Position numbers and translations under genes: made by a program. Below, one piece after another: positions 25,401 to 33,198 of a DNA stretch of 36,713 nucleotides. Numbering within the stretch: position 1 is the first letter of the stretch; each line of letters opens with the position of its first letter. The DNA comes from Chloroflexota bacterium (GTDB taxonomy: Bacteria; Chloroflexota; Anaerolineae; Caldilineales; Caldilineaceae): positions 1 through 36,713 of the forward strand of contig JAPLGZ010000132.1 in the NCBI GenBank assembly GCA_026389895.1. Reading direction: 5' to 3'. Below the pieces are notes generated by a model. The model worked only from the letters and a program-made list of their open reading frames with translations, did no database searches and was not told the DNA's origin.

Positions 25401-28049
25401 ATGTTGCACACTAATCGCAGCCCAGACCATCGTCACCGGAGTGATGCCACAGCCACTTTTTTTGAACAGCTAAAATTTGCGCTAGAGCACTATCACGAGC
25501 CAGCGCGGATTGGTGAGCACTCGCCCTTTGCACAACCCTATTTTCTCGGCCAAGCCCTCCACAGGCATGCCGATGCGATCACCCCGCGAGGGCGTGGTTC
25601 TGCGTTGTGCAAAGAATTAGCAAGCGCAGCCCTGGCGCTCTGGGCAGGCCCTTTGCCCACCACGCAAGCCCAACTGTTACAAATTGCACTCCAGGCCAAA
25701 GAAGACATTGGTTTGTGCGATCGCTATCATTATTTATTGTTAGACCTCACCTATTTCCATCACTCCTTCGCACGCGCCCGAAATCAGGCGGAAATTTACG
25801 ACGAGATCTTGCATGTCGCGCGGGCAACCTACGACCGACATTTGCGCGAAGCGATTCAACGGCTGGGTGAAATGCTGCTTTTACGTTTGCAGCCGACCTT
25901 ACCCCTAGAACAGCCCGTGCTAAATGTCGAGCTGATTGGGCGCGACGCGGTGTGTGATGAATGTTTGGCGACGCTTTACATGGGAAGCTCGGTCTATCTC
26001 TGTGGCATGAGTGGCATTGGCAAAACCACCGTGGGGGTGGCATTGGCCGAACGTTGGCCAACGCCGGCCGTTTTCTGGTTTACGGTTCGTCTCACCCTGA
26101 ATGATCAACTGACGAGCCTGATCTTTGCCTTGGGCAATTTTCTCCACCAACAGGGTGCCTCGCGACTCTGGCTTCAGTTAATGGCCAACGGGGGTCTCTT
26201 TCATGATGCCAACTTGGCCCTAGAATTAACCTGCGCCGATCTAGCGGCGCTCACGGCGCCGCCACTCCTCTGTTTTGATGAAGTCGATCTGCTGCGACCA
26301 CTCGATAGCGAGACCGAATCAGCGCAACACACTCAGTTTCTCGCCTTTCTGGAAGGATTGCACAATCACGCGCCGTTGTTACTCATGGGACAGCGCGCAG
26401 TACTGCCGACAGATGTCGTCTATCCTTTGACACGCTTGACTAGCACTGAGATGGCAACCTGGCTTACCCACGCGGGTGTGGCCTTTTCGCCGGCACTGCT
26501 CGCCCGTGTGGAAACTTATACAGGGGGGGCCCCACGGCTGCTGGCGCTCTGTTTGCTGCTCTATCGAACGATCCAGGCACAGACAGAAATAACGTTTGAT
26601 GACGTTTTAGATCAGTTGCCGCAAACACCAGCCTTGGCACCAATCTGGCAGCGGCTCCAGCAGCGCTTGGATAAGACCGAGCGCGCCTTGCTCCAAGCCT
26701 TGGCGGTCTTTCGCAGTGCAGCCCCGCTTGATGCGTGGCTCGCGGATTCAGTGCAGGAGACGCTACGCGCCAGTAACCCTGATTCGTCGCTGCACTTACA
26801 GCGCCTTATCAATGATGGTTTAGTCCAGGAAGATAGCAAGGGTGGGGTGGCCTTGCTGCCCACGTTGCGTGAAGTGATCTATAACCAGCTTTCGGTGGAA
26901 GAACGAGAGGAACTTCATCGCCAGGCCGGCATGATTCGCGCAAAGCGCGGCGAATACACGGCCGCGGCCTATCATTATCAGTTTGCTGGGCAACTGGAGG
27001 CGGCCATTGCCATCTGGCAGCCCCACGCCGATCAGGAATGTCGCCGCGGCCAGGCGGCGGCCGCGCTGGCCGTTTTTCAACAGATTTCCGCCCACCGCCT
27101 ATCTGAAGCCACCGCGAACACGCTTCATCTGTTGCGCAGCCAACTTTATCAACTGTGCGGCCAATCTGTTCAAGCGCTAGAAGAGTTAGAACCGCTCAAA
27201 ACGAAGACCGATGATTGGATCGTTGATGCGGCGGTGGTTGGCGGCGATGCCTTGCGCACTTTGGGTGAAACGGATGCGGCGTTGGTGCGCTATGGCGATG
27301 GATTGGTTGCGGCGGCGCGCCTGCTGCAACAGAATACCTGGTTGCACGCCAAACGCGCAACGGTCTATATCCAACAACGCGAGTTGCACAATGCCCGCCG
27401 CGAAGCACTGTTGGCGCGTTATCGTTTGGAAAATTTTGAAGGGGCCATTCAAGAGACTAGCAGCAATTATAGCGAGGCCCGCCAACATTATCTGGAAGCA
27501 CTGTCAATGGCCGAAATGTTGGATGACAAAGCGGGCATCGCGCTGGTGCAGCGCAATTTGGGCGTCTTGGCGATGCGGCAGGCAGATGCCGAAAATGCGA
27601 TCCACTATCATCAACAAGCATTGGCCTTTTATGAGCAAAGTGGCGATCGGGTGCGGGCCGAAGAAGTGCGGAGCAATCTAGCGGGCGTCTACGTGCAATT
27701 CAAACAATTTGGGGCGGCTGGTGAGTTGGCGCAACAGGCACTGGCCTTCTTTGAAGCCCGCCACAATGCCTATTGGATCGCTCAGAACACGTCAAACCTG
27801 GCGAACGTCTACTTTGAACTAGGTAATTTTGCCCAGGCGCAACAATATGCCGAGCGGACACTGGCCCAAGAGGAGCCACAAAGTTATCCCTATGCCCTCT
27901 TTACCTTAGGCCAGGTGCGTCTGGCTCAGCAACGCTGGGACGAAGCAACCGCCTATTTTGCCCATGTGCGGCAGATTGCGCAACAAAACGAGGATTACTT
28001 CTTACTAGCACAATTAAGCGCCATACAACAAGAAGCAGATGAGGCGTGA
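25401..28049 (+). CDS. STAND-type ATPase with TPR repeats
   Basis: 882 residues. The N-terminal 175 residues (ALEHYHEP... SPFAQ... YDEILHVARATYDRHLREAIQRLGEML) resemble the helical, winged-helix-like head of Chloroflexota STAND regulators. The NTPase follows: ELIGRD, Walker A GMSGIGKTT (202-210), Walker B LLCFDEVDLL (D293), and a winged-helix region to about 490. From about 510 to the end are tetratricopeptide repeats (for example ALVQRNLGVLAMRQADAENAIHYHQQALAFYEQSGD; key A-x-Y/H-x-Q-A-L pattern). STAND proteins are switches that assemble after ligand binding to the repeat domain and act in regulation, defence or cell death. No known effector domain is seen, so a DNA-binding role is the best guess. 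It is convergent with the fdh operon (43-bp gap) and splits the formate genes. Confidence 0.85.
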   Translation: MLHTNRSPDHRHRSDATATFFEQLKFALEHYHEPARIGEHSPFAQPYFLGQALHRHADAITPRGRGSALCKELASAALALWAGPLPTTQAQLLQIALQAKEDIGLCDRYHYLLLDLTYFHHSFARARNQAEIYDEILHVARATYDRHLREAIQRLGEMLLLRLQPTLPLEQPVLNVELIGRDAVCDECLATLYMGSSVYLCGMSGIGKTTVGVALAERWPTPAVFWFTVRLTLNDQLTSLIFALGNFLHQQGASRLWLQLMANGGLFHDANLALELTCADLAALTAPPLLCFDEVDLLRPLDSETESAQHTQFLAFLEGLHNHAPLLLMGQRAVLPTDVVYPLTRLTSTEMATWLTHAGVAFSPALLARVETYTGGAPRLLALCLLLYRTIQAQTEITFDDVLDQLPQTPALAPIWQRLQQRLDKTERALLQALAVFRSAAPLDAWLADSVQETLRASNPDSSLHLQRLINDGLVQEDSKGGVALLPTLREVIYNQLSVEEREELHRQAGMIRAKRGEYTAAAYHYQFAGQLEAAIAIWQPHADQECRRGQAAAALAVFQQISAHRLSEATANTLHLLRSQLYQLCGQSVQALEELEPLKTKTDDWIVDAAVVGGDALRTLGETDAALVRYGDGLVAAARLLQQNTWLHAKRATVYIQQRELHNARREALLARYRLENFEGAIQETSSNYSEARQHYLEALSMAEMLDDKAGIALVQRNLGVLAMRQADAENAIHYHQQALAFYEQSGDRVRAEEVRSNLAGVYVQFKQFGAAGELAQQALAFFEARHNAYWIAQNTSNLANVYFELGNFAQAQQYAERTLAQEEPQSYPYALFTLGQVRLAQQRWDEATAYFAHVRQIAQQNEDYFLLAQLSAIQQEADEA

Positions 28050-28092
28050 CTTAGATGATCGCCTTTCTGTTGCATCAATGAAGACCGGCCCC

Positions 28093-28758
28093 TTACTCGG
28101 CAAACCGCAACGCCTTTTTGTCACCTAAGGCCCCCGTCGGGCAAGTCTGCACACACTGGCCGCAAAAGGTGCAGGCAGAATCTTTGAGGATGCCATTGAA
28201 CTCGGTGGTGATCTGCGTATGGAACCCCCGATTCATCACACTGATGGCATAGTCGCCTTCTTGTTCGGCGCAGACGCGGACACACCGGTAGCACGAGATG
28301 CACAAATCGTAGTCGCGCAGGAGAAAAGGGTTCTTGTCGTCTAGACGGCTGTGACCAGAATGCTCACCAGCGAAACGCTGTGTGTCGGCGGCGTAACGCT
28401 CGACGAGCAAACTCAATTCCTGGGAAGCGTAGCTGCGCAAAGGGCTCACGGCGATCGTCGGGTTTTCTGACGTCACCAGTTCCAACAACGTTTTGCGAAA
28501 TTTCTCTATTCGTTCACTCGTGGTCGTCACTTCCATGTTTGGTGTAGCTTTGAGGGTGCAAGAGGCCACCGGATTTTTTGACCCCTTGAGTTCAACGACA
28601 CACAAGCGACAAGCGCCAAATGGTTGCAGGCGCGGATCATAACAGAGGGTAGGGATAAACTTATCCGCTCTGCTGGCAATCTCATAGATGGTTTCACCAG
28701 TGGCGAAGTTGACTGTTTCTCCGTCCAGTTGTATCGTCGCTTGCACGGTTTTCTCCAT
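28093..28758 (-). CDS. NuoG-N-like iron-sulfur subunit of formate dehydrogenase
   Basis: 221 residues from ATG 28758, preferred over ATG 28773 because GGAG lies 6 nt upstream. It carries electrons between FdhA and the diaphorase. The N-terminal plant-type [2Fe-2S] domain has C39, C50, C53 and C67 (LCYDPRLQPFGACRLC...ASC). The C-terminal 8Fe ferredoxin has C153, C156, C159, C163 (CISCYRCVRVC) and C196, C199, C202, C206 (CTFCGQCVQTCPTGAL). In many FDHs (FdsA, clostridial FdhA) this module is fused to the catalytic subunit; here it is a separate gene. It lies 83 bp downstream of the NuoEF-like gene in one operon. Confidence 0.9.
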   Translation of the reverse strand: MEKTVQATIQLDGETVNFATGETIYEIASRADKFIPTLCYDPRLQPFGACRLCVVELKGSKNPVASCTLKATPNMEVTTTSERIEKFRKTLLELVTSENPTIAVSPLRSYASQELSLLVERYAADTQRFAGEHSGHSRLDDKNPFLLRDYDLCISCYRCVRVCAEQEGDYAISVMNRGFHTQITTEFNGILKDSACTFCGQCVQTCPTGALGDKKALRFAE

Positions 28759-28805
28759 TATTTGCTCCGTCATTACTTTATTAAAACAAACAATCTTGAA
28801 TCTCC

Positions 28806-28850
28806 CAATCTCTAATCACCCAATCTCTAATCACTCAATCTCTAATCACT
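28806..28850. repeat. 15-bp tandem repeat covering the 3' end of the NuoEF-like gene
   Basis: Three CAATCTCTAATCAC(C/T) units at 28806, 28821 and 28836. The last unit overlaps the stop codon (TAG, 28844-28842) of the NuoE-NuoF gene, so the array seems to have grown from or into the coding end. It lies in the short gap before the next cistron. Confidence 0.75.
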
Positions 28851-30536
28851 CACCTTAGCCACATGCTGCGCAACCTGCTCGGGAAAATAACGCACCAGAC
28901 TTTCGATCACCAGCGGCGCGGCCATCCCTAAGCCACATGCGCTCACGGCTTTCATGGTCTGGCTGATGTCATCTACTTCGGCCAACCAGATGGGTAAAGT
29001 TTGGGGGCTCGCGCCCGCCAGCCGTTCCGTCAAGCGTTGGGTGCCAATGCGACAAGGAAAACATTTACCACACGATTCGTGGGCAAAAAATTCCATCGCA
29101 TTATGCGCGACCTCCACCATGTTGCGGCGATCATCAAAGGCGATCATCCCAGCTGCGCCCAACATCGAACCTTTGCTGCGGATGCTTGGTTCGTCAATCG
29201 TCACCGTTGCCAGATCATCTTTGGCCAAAAAACCACCCGAAAGCCCGGCCATTGTCACGGCCTGCAACGAGCGACCGGGTAAAGGGCCGCCGGCCCATTC
29301 ATAAAGCAACGTGCGCAACGGCAAACCGAATGGCACCTCATAGTTACCAGGTTGCTGAACATCACCCGAGAGGCTGACGAGCTTCGTACCGGCATGGCCA
29401 TTGCGCCCCAACCCTTGATACCATTCGGGGCTGCGGCGCATGATCTGGGGCACCGAAGCCAACGTTTCGACATTATTGACTGCCGTCGGTAAATTTTCAA
29501 AACCGTGGGTCACAGGGAAAGGGGGTCGATTGCGGGGGAAGGGATGTTTGCCTTCAAGACTGTTCAAGAGTGAGCCTTCTTCGCCACAAATATAGGCACC
29601 TGCGCCGCGCCGAATGTACAACGCAAAATGAAACGCTGTGCCCAGGATATTGTTGCCCACCAAGTTGGCAGCGACAGCCGCGTCAATCGCGCGTTGAAAG
29701 CTGGCGGCAATTTCGGGATATTCATACCGTAGATAAATAAAGCCGCGGGTGGCGCCCGTGGCGTAGGCGGCAATCGTCATCCCTTCAATCACGGCAAAGG
29801 GATCGTAATCTAGAATCGCCCGGTCTTTGAAACAGCCTGGTTCGCCCTCATCAGCGTTGCAAACAATCGCCTTTGGCTGGCCGACGGCATCCGCGACGGC
29901 TTGCCACTTTTGGCCAGTGGGAAACCCCGCACCACCGCGTCCCGCCAACTTACTCTGGCGGACAAACTCGATCACAGCAGATGGCGTCATCGTGGTGACA
30001 GCGCGCGTCAGGCCTTCATAGCCGCCAGTCCGCCGATAGCCAGCCAATGTGTTGCGGCCTGGCTGGCGAATCTCGGCAAAGACACATTCTTCGATGCCGC
30101 CTGGGTTTGGTGGCGGCAAGATCGTCGCCTTGTGCACCAACTGGTCCAGCTTCGTGCCGACCAAAACACGCTGACCTTGCAAGACAGGCACGGGTTCATC
30201 ACAGCGCCCGGCACAGGGCATGGCGGTTGCGCCTTGGGACGCTAAAGCCGCCAGCATTTCCCGGCCACCGCGCAGACTACAAACTGGCCCGGTACAAATC
30301 CGCGGGGCATTCAGCCCTTGTGGTTCGCGCGAAAAATGGTGATAAAAAGTGACCGTACCAAAGAGATCCGCCAGCGGCATGCGCAAATTCTGGGCAATGG
30401 CGCGCAGCGCGGTTTCCGAAAGATAACCATCTCGATCATGAAAGGCATGGAGCAGAGCGAGGAGTGGCGCAGGTTCACCGCGCCAACGTTCAATTAATTC
30501 TGAGTCCGTCGATCCCGGATCGGTAGGCAGCAGCAT
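28842..30536 (-). CDS. NuoE-NuoF fusion, NAD-binding diaphorase subunit of formate dehydrogenase
   Basis: 564 residues. The N-terminal thioredoxin-like [2Fe-2S] domain (about 20-140) has C81-x4-C86 and C108-x3-C112, as in NuoE/FdsG. The larger NuoF/FdsB part (about 160-555) has the NAD-binding GRGGAGFPTG (199-208), the FMN motif NADEGEPG (227-234), GAGAYICGEEGSLLNSLEG and the [4Fe-4S] set C489, C492, C495 and C534 (ESCGKCFPC). Together they pass electrons from the iron-sulfur chain via FMN to NAD+. NuoE and NuoF are usually separate; here they are fused, as in some soluble FDHs and hydrogenases. GGAG lies 7 nt before the ATG. First gene of the operon with the NuoG-N-like subunit; near-consensus promoter at 30601-30630. 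Confidence 0.92.
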   Translation of the reverse strand: MLLPTDPGSTDSELIERWRGEPAPLLALLHAFHDRDGYLSETALRAIAQNLRMPLADLFGTVTFYHHFSREPQGLNAPRICTGPVCSLRGGREMLAALASQGATAMPCAGRCDEPVPVLQGQRVLVGTKLDQLVHKATILPPPNPGGIEECVFAEIRQPGRNTLAGYRRTGGYEGLTRAVTTMTPSAVIEFVRQSKLAGRGGAGFPTGQKWQAVADAVGQPKAIVCNADEGEPGCFKDRAILDYDPFAVIEGMTIAAYATGATRGFIYLRYEYPEIAASFQRAIDAAVAANLVGNNILGTAFHFALYIRRGAGAYICGEEGSLLNSLEGKHPFPRNRPPFPVTHGFENLPTAVNNVETLASVPQIMRRSPEWYQGLGRNGHAGTKLVSLSGDVQQPGNYEVPFGLPLRTLLYEWAGGPLPGRSLQAVTMAGLSGGFLAKDDLATVTIDEPSIRSKGSMLGAAGMIAFDDRRNMVEVAHNAMEFFAHESCGKCFPCRIGTQRLTERLAGASPQTLPIWLAEVDDISQTMKAVSACGLGMAAPLVIESLVRYFPEQVAQHVAKVSD

Positions 30537-30600
30537 GCATTGACTCCATGCAGATAATTATAATGAGCGGTGGACAAGGGGAGCTAAACTCGCACAGAGG

Positions 30601-30630
30601 ATTATGACGTAGATTAGGCCAAATTGTCAA
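30601..30630 (-). promoter_or_regulatory. Promoter of the fdh diaphorase operon
   Basis: TTGACA (30630-30625), 18-bp spacer, CATAAT (30606-30601), 65 bp before the ATG. Its -35 is followed by ATT, as in the fdhA promoter (TTGACAATT in both), so the separated fdh units may share sequence at their promoters. Confidence 0.6.
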
Positions 30631-30641
30631 TTATAGTTTTG

Positions 30642-30768
30642 GAGCATTAAGATGCTCGGCTAACAGCCCAGGAAGTCGGGGACGCTTCTACCGAAGCTCT
30701 CCCCTTGGGCGCAGGCACTAAATTCTCAGTCGCTGATGCGACTCCCTGTGCTGTCAGCTGCGGGTTCG
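30642..30768. repeat. Structured intergenic region and dispersed repeat copy A
   Basis: Hairpins GAGCAT/ATGCTC (30642-30657) and GCCCA...GGGGA-GCTTC/GAAGC-TCCCC...TGGGC (30666-30710) are followed by 30712-30746, whose minus strand reads GGGAGTCGCATCAGCGACT and then ...AGTGCCTG. This matches 34146-34180 at 28 of 35 positions, and the similarity extends to a CCCGC...CTGACA segment. The rest of the 317-bp gap before 30854 shows no gene. Confidence 0.55.
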
Positions 30769-30853
30769 GGTATCCCTTGGGTGCCTACTGCTGCTAGGTT
30801 TGTACTTGATCTGTAACTAGATGGTTTAGACTCGTTTTGTTCATTGGGCGCGG

Positions 30854-31177
30854 GTGCGCGGTAAAACAAACGCTTCTGCCTGTACATCCCTCCAGGCCAA
30901 CACCCTGACGCTGGTGATCAGCCAGGCGCTAACCGAAACCGAGCAAAATCTGGTGCGTGATGGGCGCCAACGGCCACTGGTGCATCGGCAGATCAGCCAG
31001 GTTTTGGACCGCGTCTATCCACGCCTGGCGACCCTGATCGAAGCTAAGTTAGGCTGTTATGTCGGCGGCTCAACCGTCAGCATCGAGCCGTTCACGGGCA
31101 ATGTGCGCTTCATGATTGAATTGCGCGAGGCCCAACAGTTTTACCCTGTCTTGCAGCCGTTGACGGCCTGCGTCTAA
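30854..31177 (+). CDS. DUF2294-like protein, possibly N-terminally truncated
   Basis: 107 residues from GTG 30854. The core (NTLTLVISQALTETEQNL, then V-x-R-Q...YPRLATLIEAKLGCYVGGSTVSI...NVRFMIEL) matches the DUF2294 pattern of a strand, LTxxE, a helical middle and a GCxV strand. Family members usually start about 15-20 residues before a GRGP-like motif. Here the only start lies at that point (VRGKT), and a neighbouring frame just upstream reads FIGRG, so a frameshift or lost 5' end is possible. The upstream frame closes at TAG 30827. Function of DUF2294 is unknown. A terminator follows at 31203-31234. Confidence 0.55.
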   Translation: MRGKTNASACTSLQANTLTLVISQALTETEQNLVRDGRQRPLVHRQISQVLDRVYPRLATLIEAKLGCYVGGSTVSIEPFTGNVRFMIELREAQQFYPVLQPLTACV

Positions 31178-31202
31178 TCCAGTAGAAACCGGCATTAATT
31201 TT

Positions 31203-31237
31203 CAGCACGGCCATGCGCTCGCGTGGCCGTGCTGTTT
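31203..31237 (+). terminator. Terminator after the DUF2294-like gene
   Basis: CAGCACGGCCA (31203-31213) and TGGCCGTGCTG (31224-31234) form a perfect 11-bp stem with a 10-nt loop, followed by TTT and preceded by TTTT on the other strand, so it may work both ways. Confidence 0.65.
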
Positions 31238-31375
31238 GCTACACAGGGGTTAGTAGGTGGTCGACAGAATAGCCACGCCTCTTGGCTCAGGTTGTTGGAC
31301 GGCGCGCTTTGTGCTACCATTTAGTGCATCATACAAGACCCAGAAAATTGTTTCGTCACAAAGAAGGAGAGGTTT

Positions 31376-33061
31376 ATGCCGACCAGCCAACGGAGAGCGT
31401 TATATCCATTTCTGTCGTTGATTTTCTTGATTGCAGCCCTCTGCATGAGCGCCTGTCTGCCTGCGGCGCCCGTCACAACGCCAGAAGCGCCGGCGGCGGT
31501 GGCGACAACCCCACCAGCGGCGGAAACGACCGTGATCACAGAAACAGCGATCACCCAGACCGCCAGCACGACGGTCAGTCAGAGCACCCCGGTCTATGCC
31601 TTGGCGGATCTAAAGGGGCGGAGCGTGGTAGCTGTGGCAGCCAATGACTTTACCCCGTTTGATTACGTCGATCCCCAGACGGGTAAAGCTGTAGGCATGG
31701 AATATGACCTGGTCAACGAAGCCTGCCATCGCCTCAATTGCACGGTGGACTGGAAGACTTCGGCCTGGGATGGCATGATTGCGGCGGTGCACGGGGGCCA
31801 GTTTGACATTGGCATGGACGGCATCACGATCAACGACGAACGCAAGCAGCAGGTCGATTTCTCGATTCCCTACAAAACTTTACAGAGCTTCATGTTGGTG
31901 CGCAAGGATGAAACACGCTTTGCCACACCAGCAGAATTCAAGGCGAATGCGAAATTGCTGATCGGTTCGCAGGCCGGCACCACCCAATTTTTCACGGCGG
32001 TCTATACAATTTTAGATGGCAATGAACAAGACCCGCGCATCAAGCTCTTTGACAATTTTGGCGCGGCCGTCCAGGCGTTGATCGCCGGGGATGTCGATCT
32101 GGTCTTGGCTTCGGGTGAAAGTGGCAAGGGGTATATTGGCGCCAACCCCGATAAGCTAAAAATTGTGGGCGACCCGTTGGGCAATGAGGATATTGGCTTT
32201 ATCTTCACGCCAAAGAGCGATTTGGTCGAGCCGATCAACAAGGCGATTGGTTCGATGCAGCGTGATGGCTATCTGGATTACCTGAACAAGCGCTGGTTCT
32301 ATCTCAATGACCCGAACGGCAAAGATGTCTATGACAATTTGCCGAATTTGGACGGTCGCCCGGTGCTGGCCGTGACGGCCAATGACTATACCCCGCTCAA
32401 TTTTGTTGATCCCAAAACGGGCAAAGCCATGGGCTGGGAATATGACGCCGTGAATGAGATCTGCATACGGCTCAACTGCAAGATCGAGTGGAAGACTTCG
32501 GCCTGGGACGGCATGATTGCGGCCATTTCTGGGGGGCAATTCGATGTGGGCATGGACGGCATCACGATCAACGACGAGCGCAAACAGCAGGTCGATTTTA
32601 CCGATCCCTACATGACCAGCCAACAGTTTATGCTCGTGCGGGCTGGCGAAGATCGCTTCACGACGCCAGCCGAGTTCGCTGCGGATGCCAAGTTGCTGGT
32701 TGGTTCGCAATCTGGCACGACCGGTTATTTTACGGCGATCAACGAAGTGCTCAAGAGCAAAGAGGGTGATCCACGGATCAAACTCTTTGATAACTTTGGC
32801 GCCTCGGTGCAAGCGTTGCTCGGCGGGGACGTGGATATGGTGTTGGTGGACGCCGCCAGCGGGCGCGGCTATATCGGCGCCAATCCCGACAAATTGAAGA
32901 TCGTGGGCGATCCATTAGGCACCGAAGATTTCGGCTTTATCCTGCAAAAAGGCAGTGACTTGGTCGCCCCATTCAACGCCGCCATCGATTCGATGAAACA
33001 GGATGGCTATTTGGATCACCTGAATACCAAGTGGTTCTTCTTGTATGATCCGAATCAATAA
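31376..33061 (+). CDS. Tandem-duplicated amino-acid ABC transporter substrate-binding lipoprotein
   Basis: 561 residues; AAGGAGAGG precedes the ATG. A type II lipoprotein signal ends MSAC (lipobox; C27), followed by a Thr/Pro/Ala linker to about 75. Then come two SBP_bac_3 domains, about 78-320 and 323-561, nearly two-thirds identical by eye, also at DNA level. Both keep the ND(F/Y)TP opening, WKTSAWDGMIAA, GMDGITINDERKQQVDF (ligand-carboxylate Arg region) and GSQ(A/S)GTT. At the position of the amino-group-binding Asp (HisJ D161), domain 2 has D492 (LVDAAS) but domain 1 has S246 (LASGES). So one domain may be altered in ligand or signalling only. A permease gene follows; no ATPase gene is in the window. 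Binds a polar amino acid at the cell surface. Confidence 0.9.
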   Translation: MPTSQRRALYPFLSLIFLIAALCMSACLPAAPVTTPEAPAAVATTPPAAETTVITETAITQTASTTVSQSTPVYALADLKGRSVVAVAANDFTPFDYVDPQTGKAVGMEYDLVNEACHRLNCTVDWKTSAWDGMIAAVHGGQFDIGMDGITINDERKQQVDFSIPYKTLQSFMLVRKDETRFATPAEFKANAKLLIGSQAGTTQFFTAVYTILDGNEQDPRIKLFDNFGAAVQALIAGDVDLVLASGESGKGYIGANPDKLKIVGDPLGNEDIGFIFTPKSDLVEPINKAIGSMQRDGYLDYLNKRWFYLNDPNGKDVYDNLPNLDGRPVLAVTANDYTPLNFVDPKTGKAMGWEYDAVNEICIRLNCKIEWKTSAWDGMIAAISGGQFDVGMDGITINDERKQQVDFTDPYMTSQQFMLVRAGEDRFTTPAEFAADAKLLVGSQSGTTGYFTAINEVLKSKEGDPRIKLFDNFGASVQALLGGDVDMVLVDAASGRGYIGANPDKLKIVGDPLGTEDFGFILQKGSDLVAPFNAAIDSMKQDGYLDHLNTKWFFLYDPNQ

Positions 33062-33097
33062 TTGATCGCGAACGCGTAACTGTTACTATCTGCGCAT

Positions 33098-33172
33098 CAG
33101 AACCGCGGATATCCAGAAAAATCAGGATTATAGAACGCTAATCCGCATTTTTTCTGGGTATCCGCGGTTCTG
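33098..33172 (+). terminator. Long hairpin between binding protein and permease
   Basis: CAGAACCGCGGATA (33098-33111) pairs with TATCCGCGGTTCTG (33159-33172). CCAGAAAA continues inside with TTTTCTGG, and an inner GGATTA/TAATCC (33125-33130, 33139-33144) closes the loop. The total stem exceeds 20 bp. It may stabilise or partly terminate the message, giving more binding protein than permease. Confidence 0.65.
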
Positions 33173-33198
33173 AGTGTCTCGAACCTTTTCTGGAGTTT

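Noticed and set aside
28806-28850. Possible CRISPR array
   Set aside because: Units are directly adjacent with no spacers, and no cas gene is present.
32156-32812. 218-codon frame antisense to the binding protein
   Set aside because: Exists because both repeats of the duplicated gene are open in that frame; no supporting signals.
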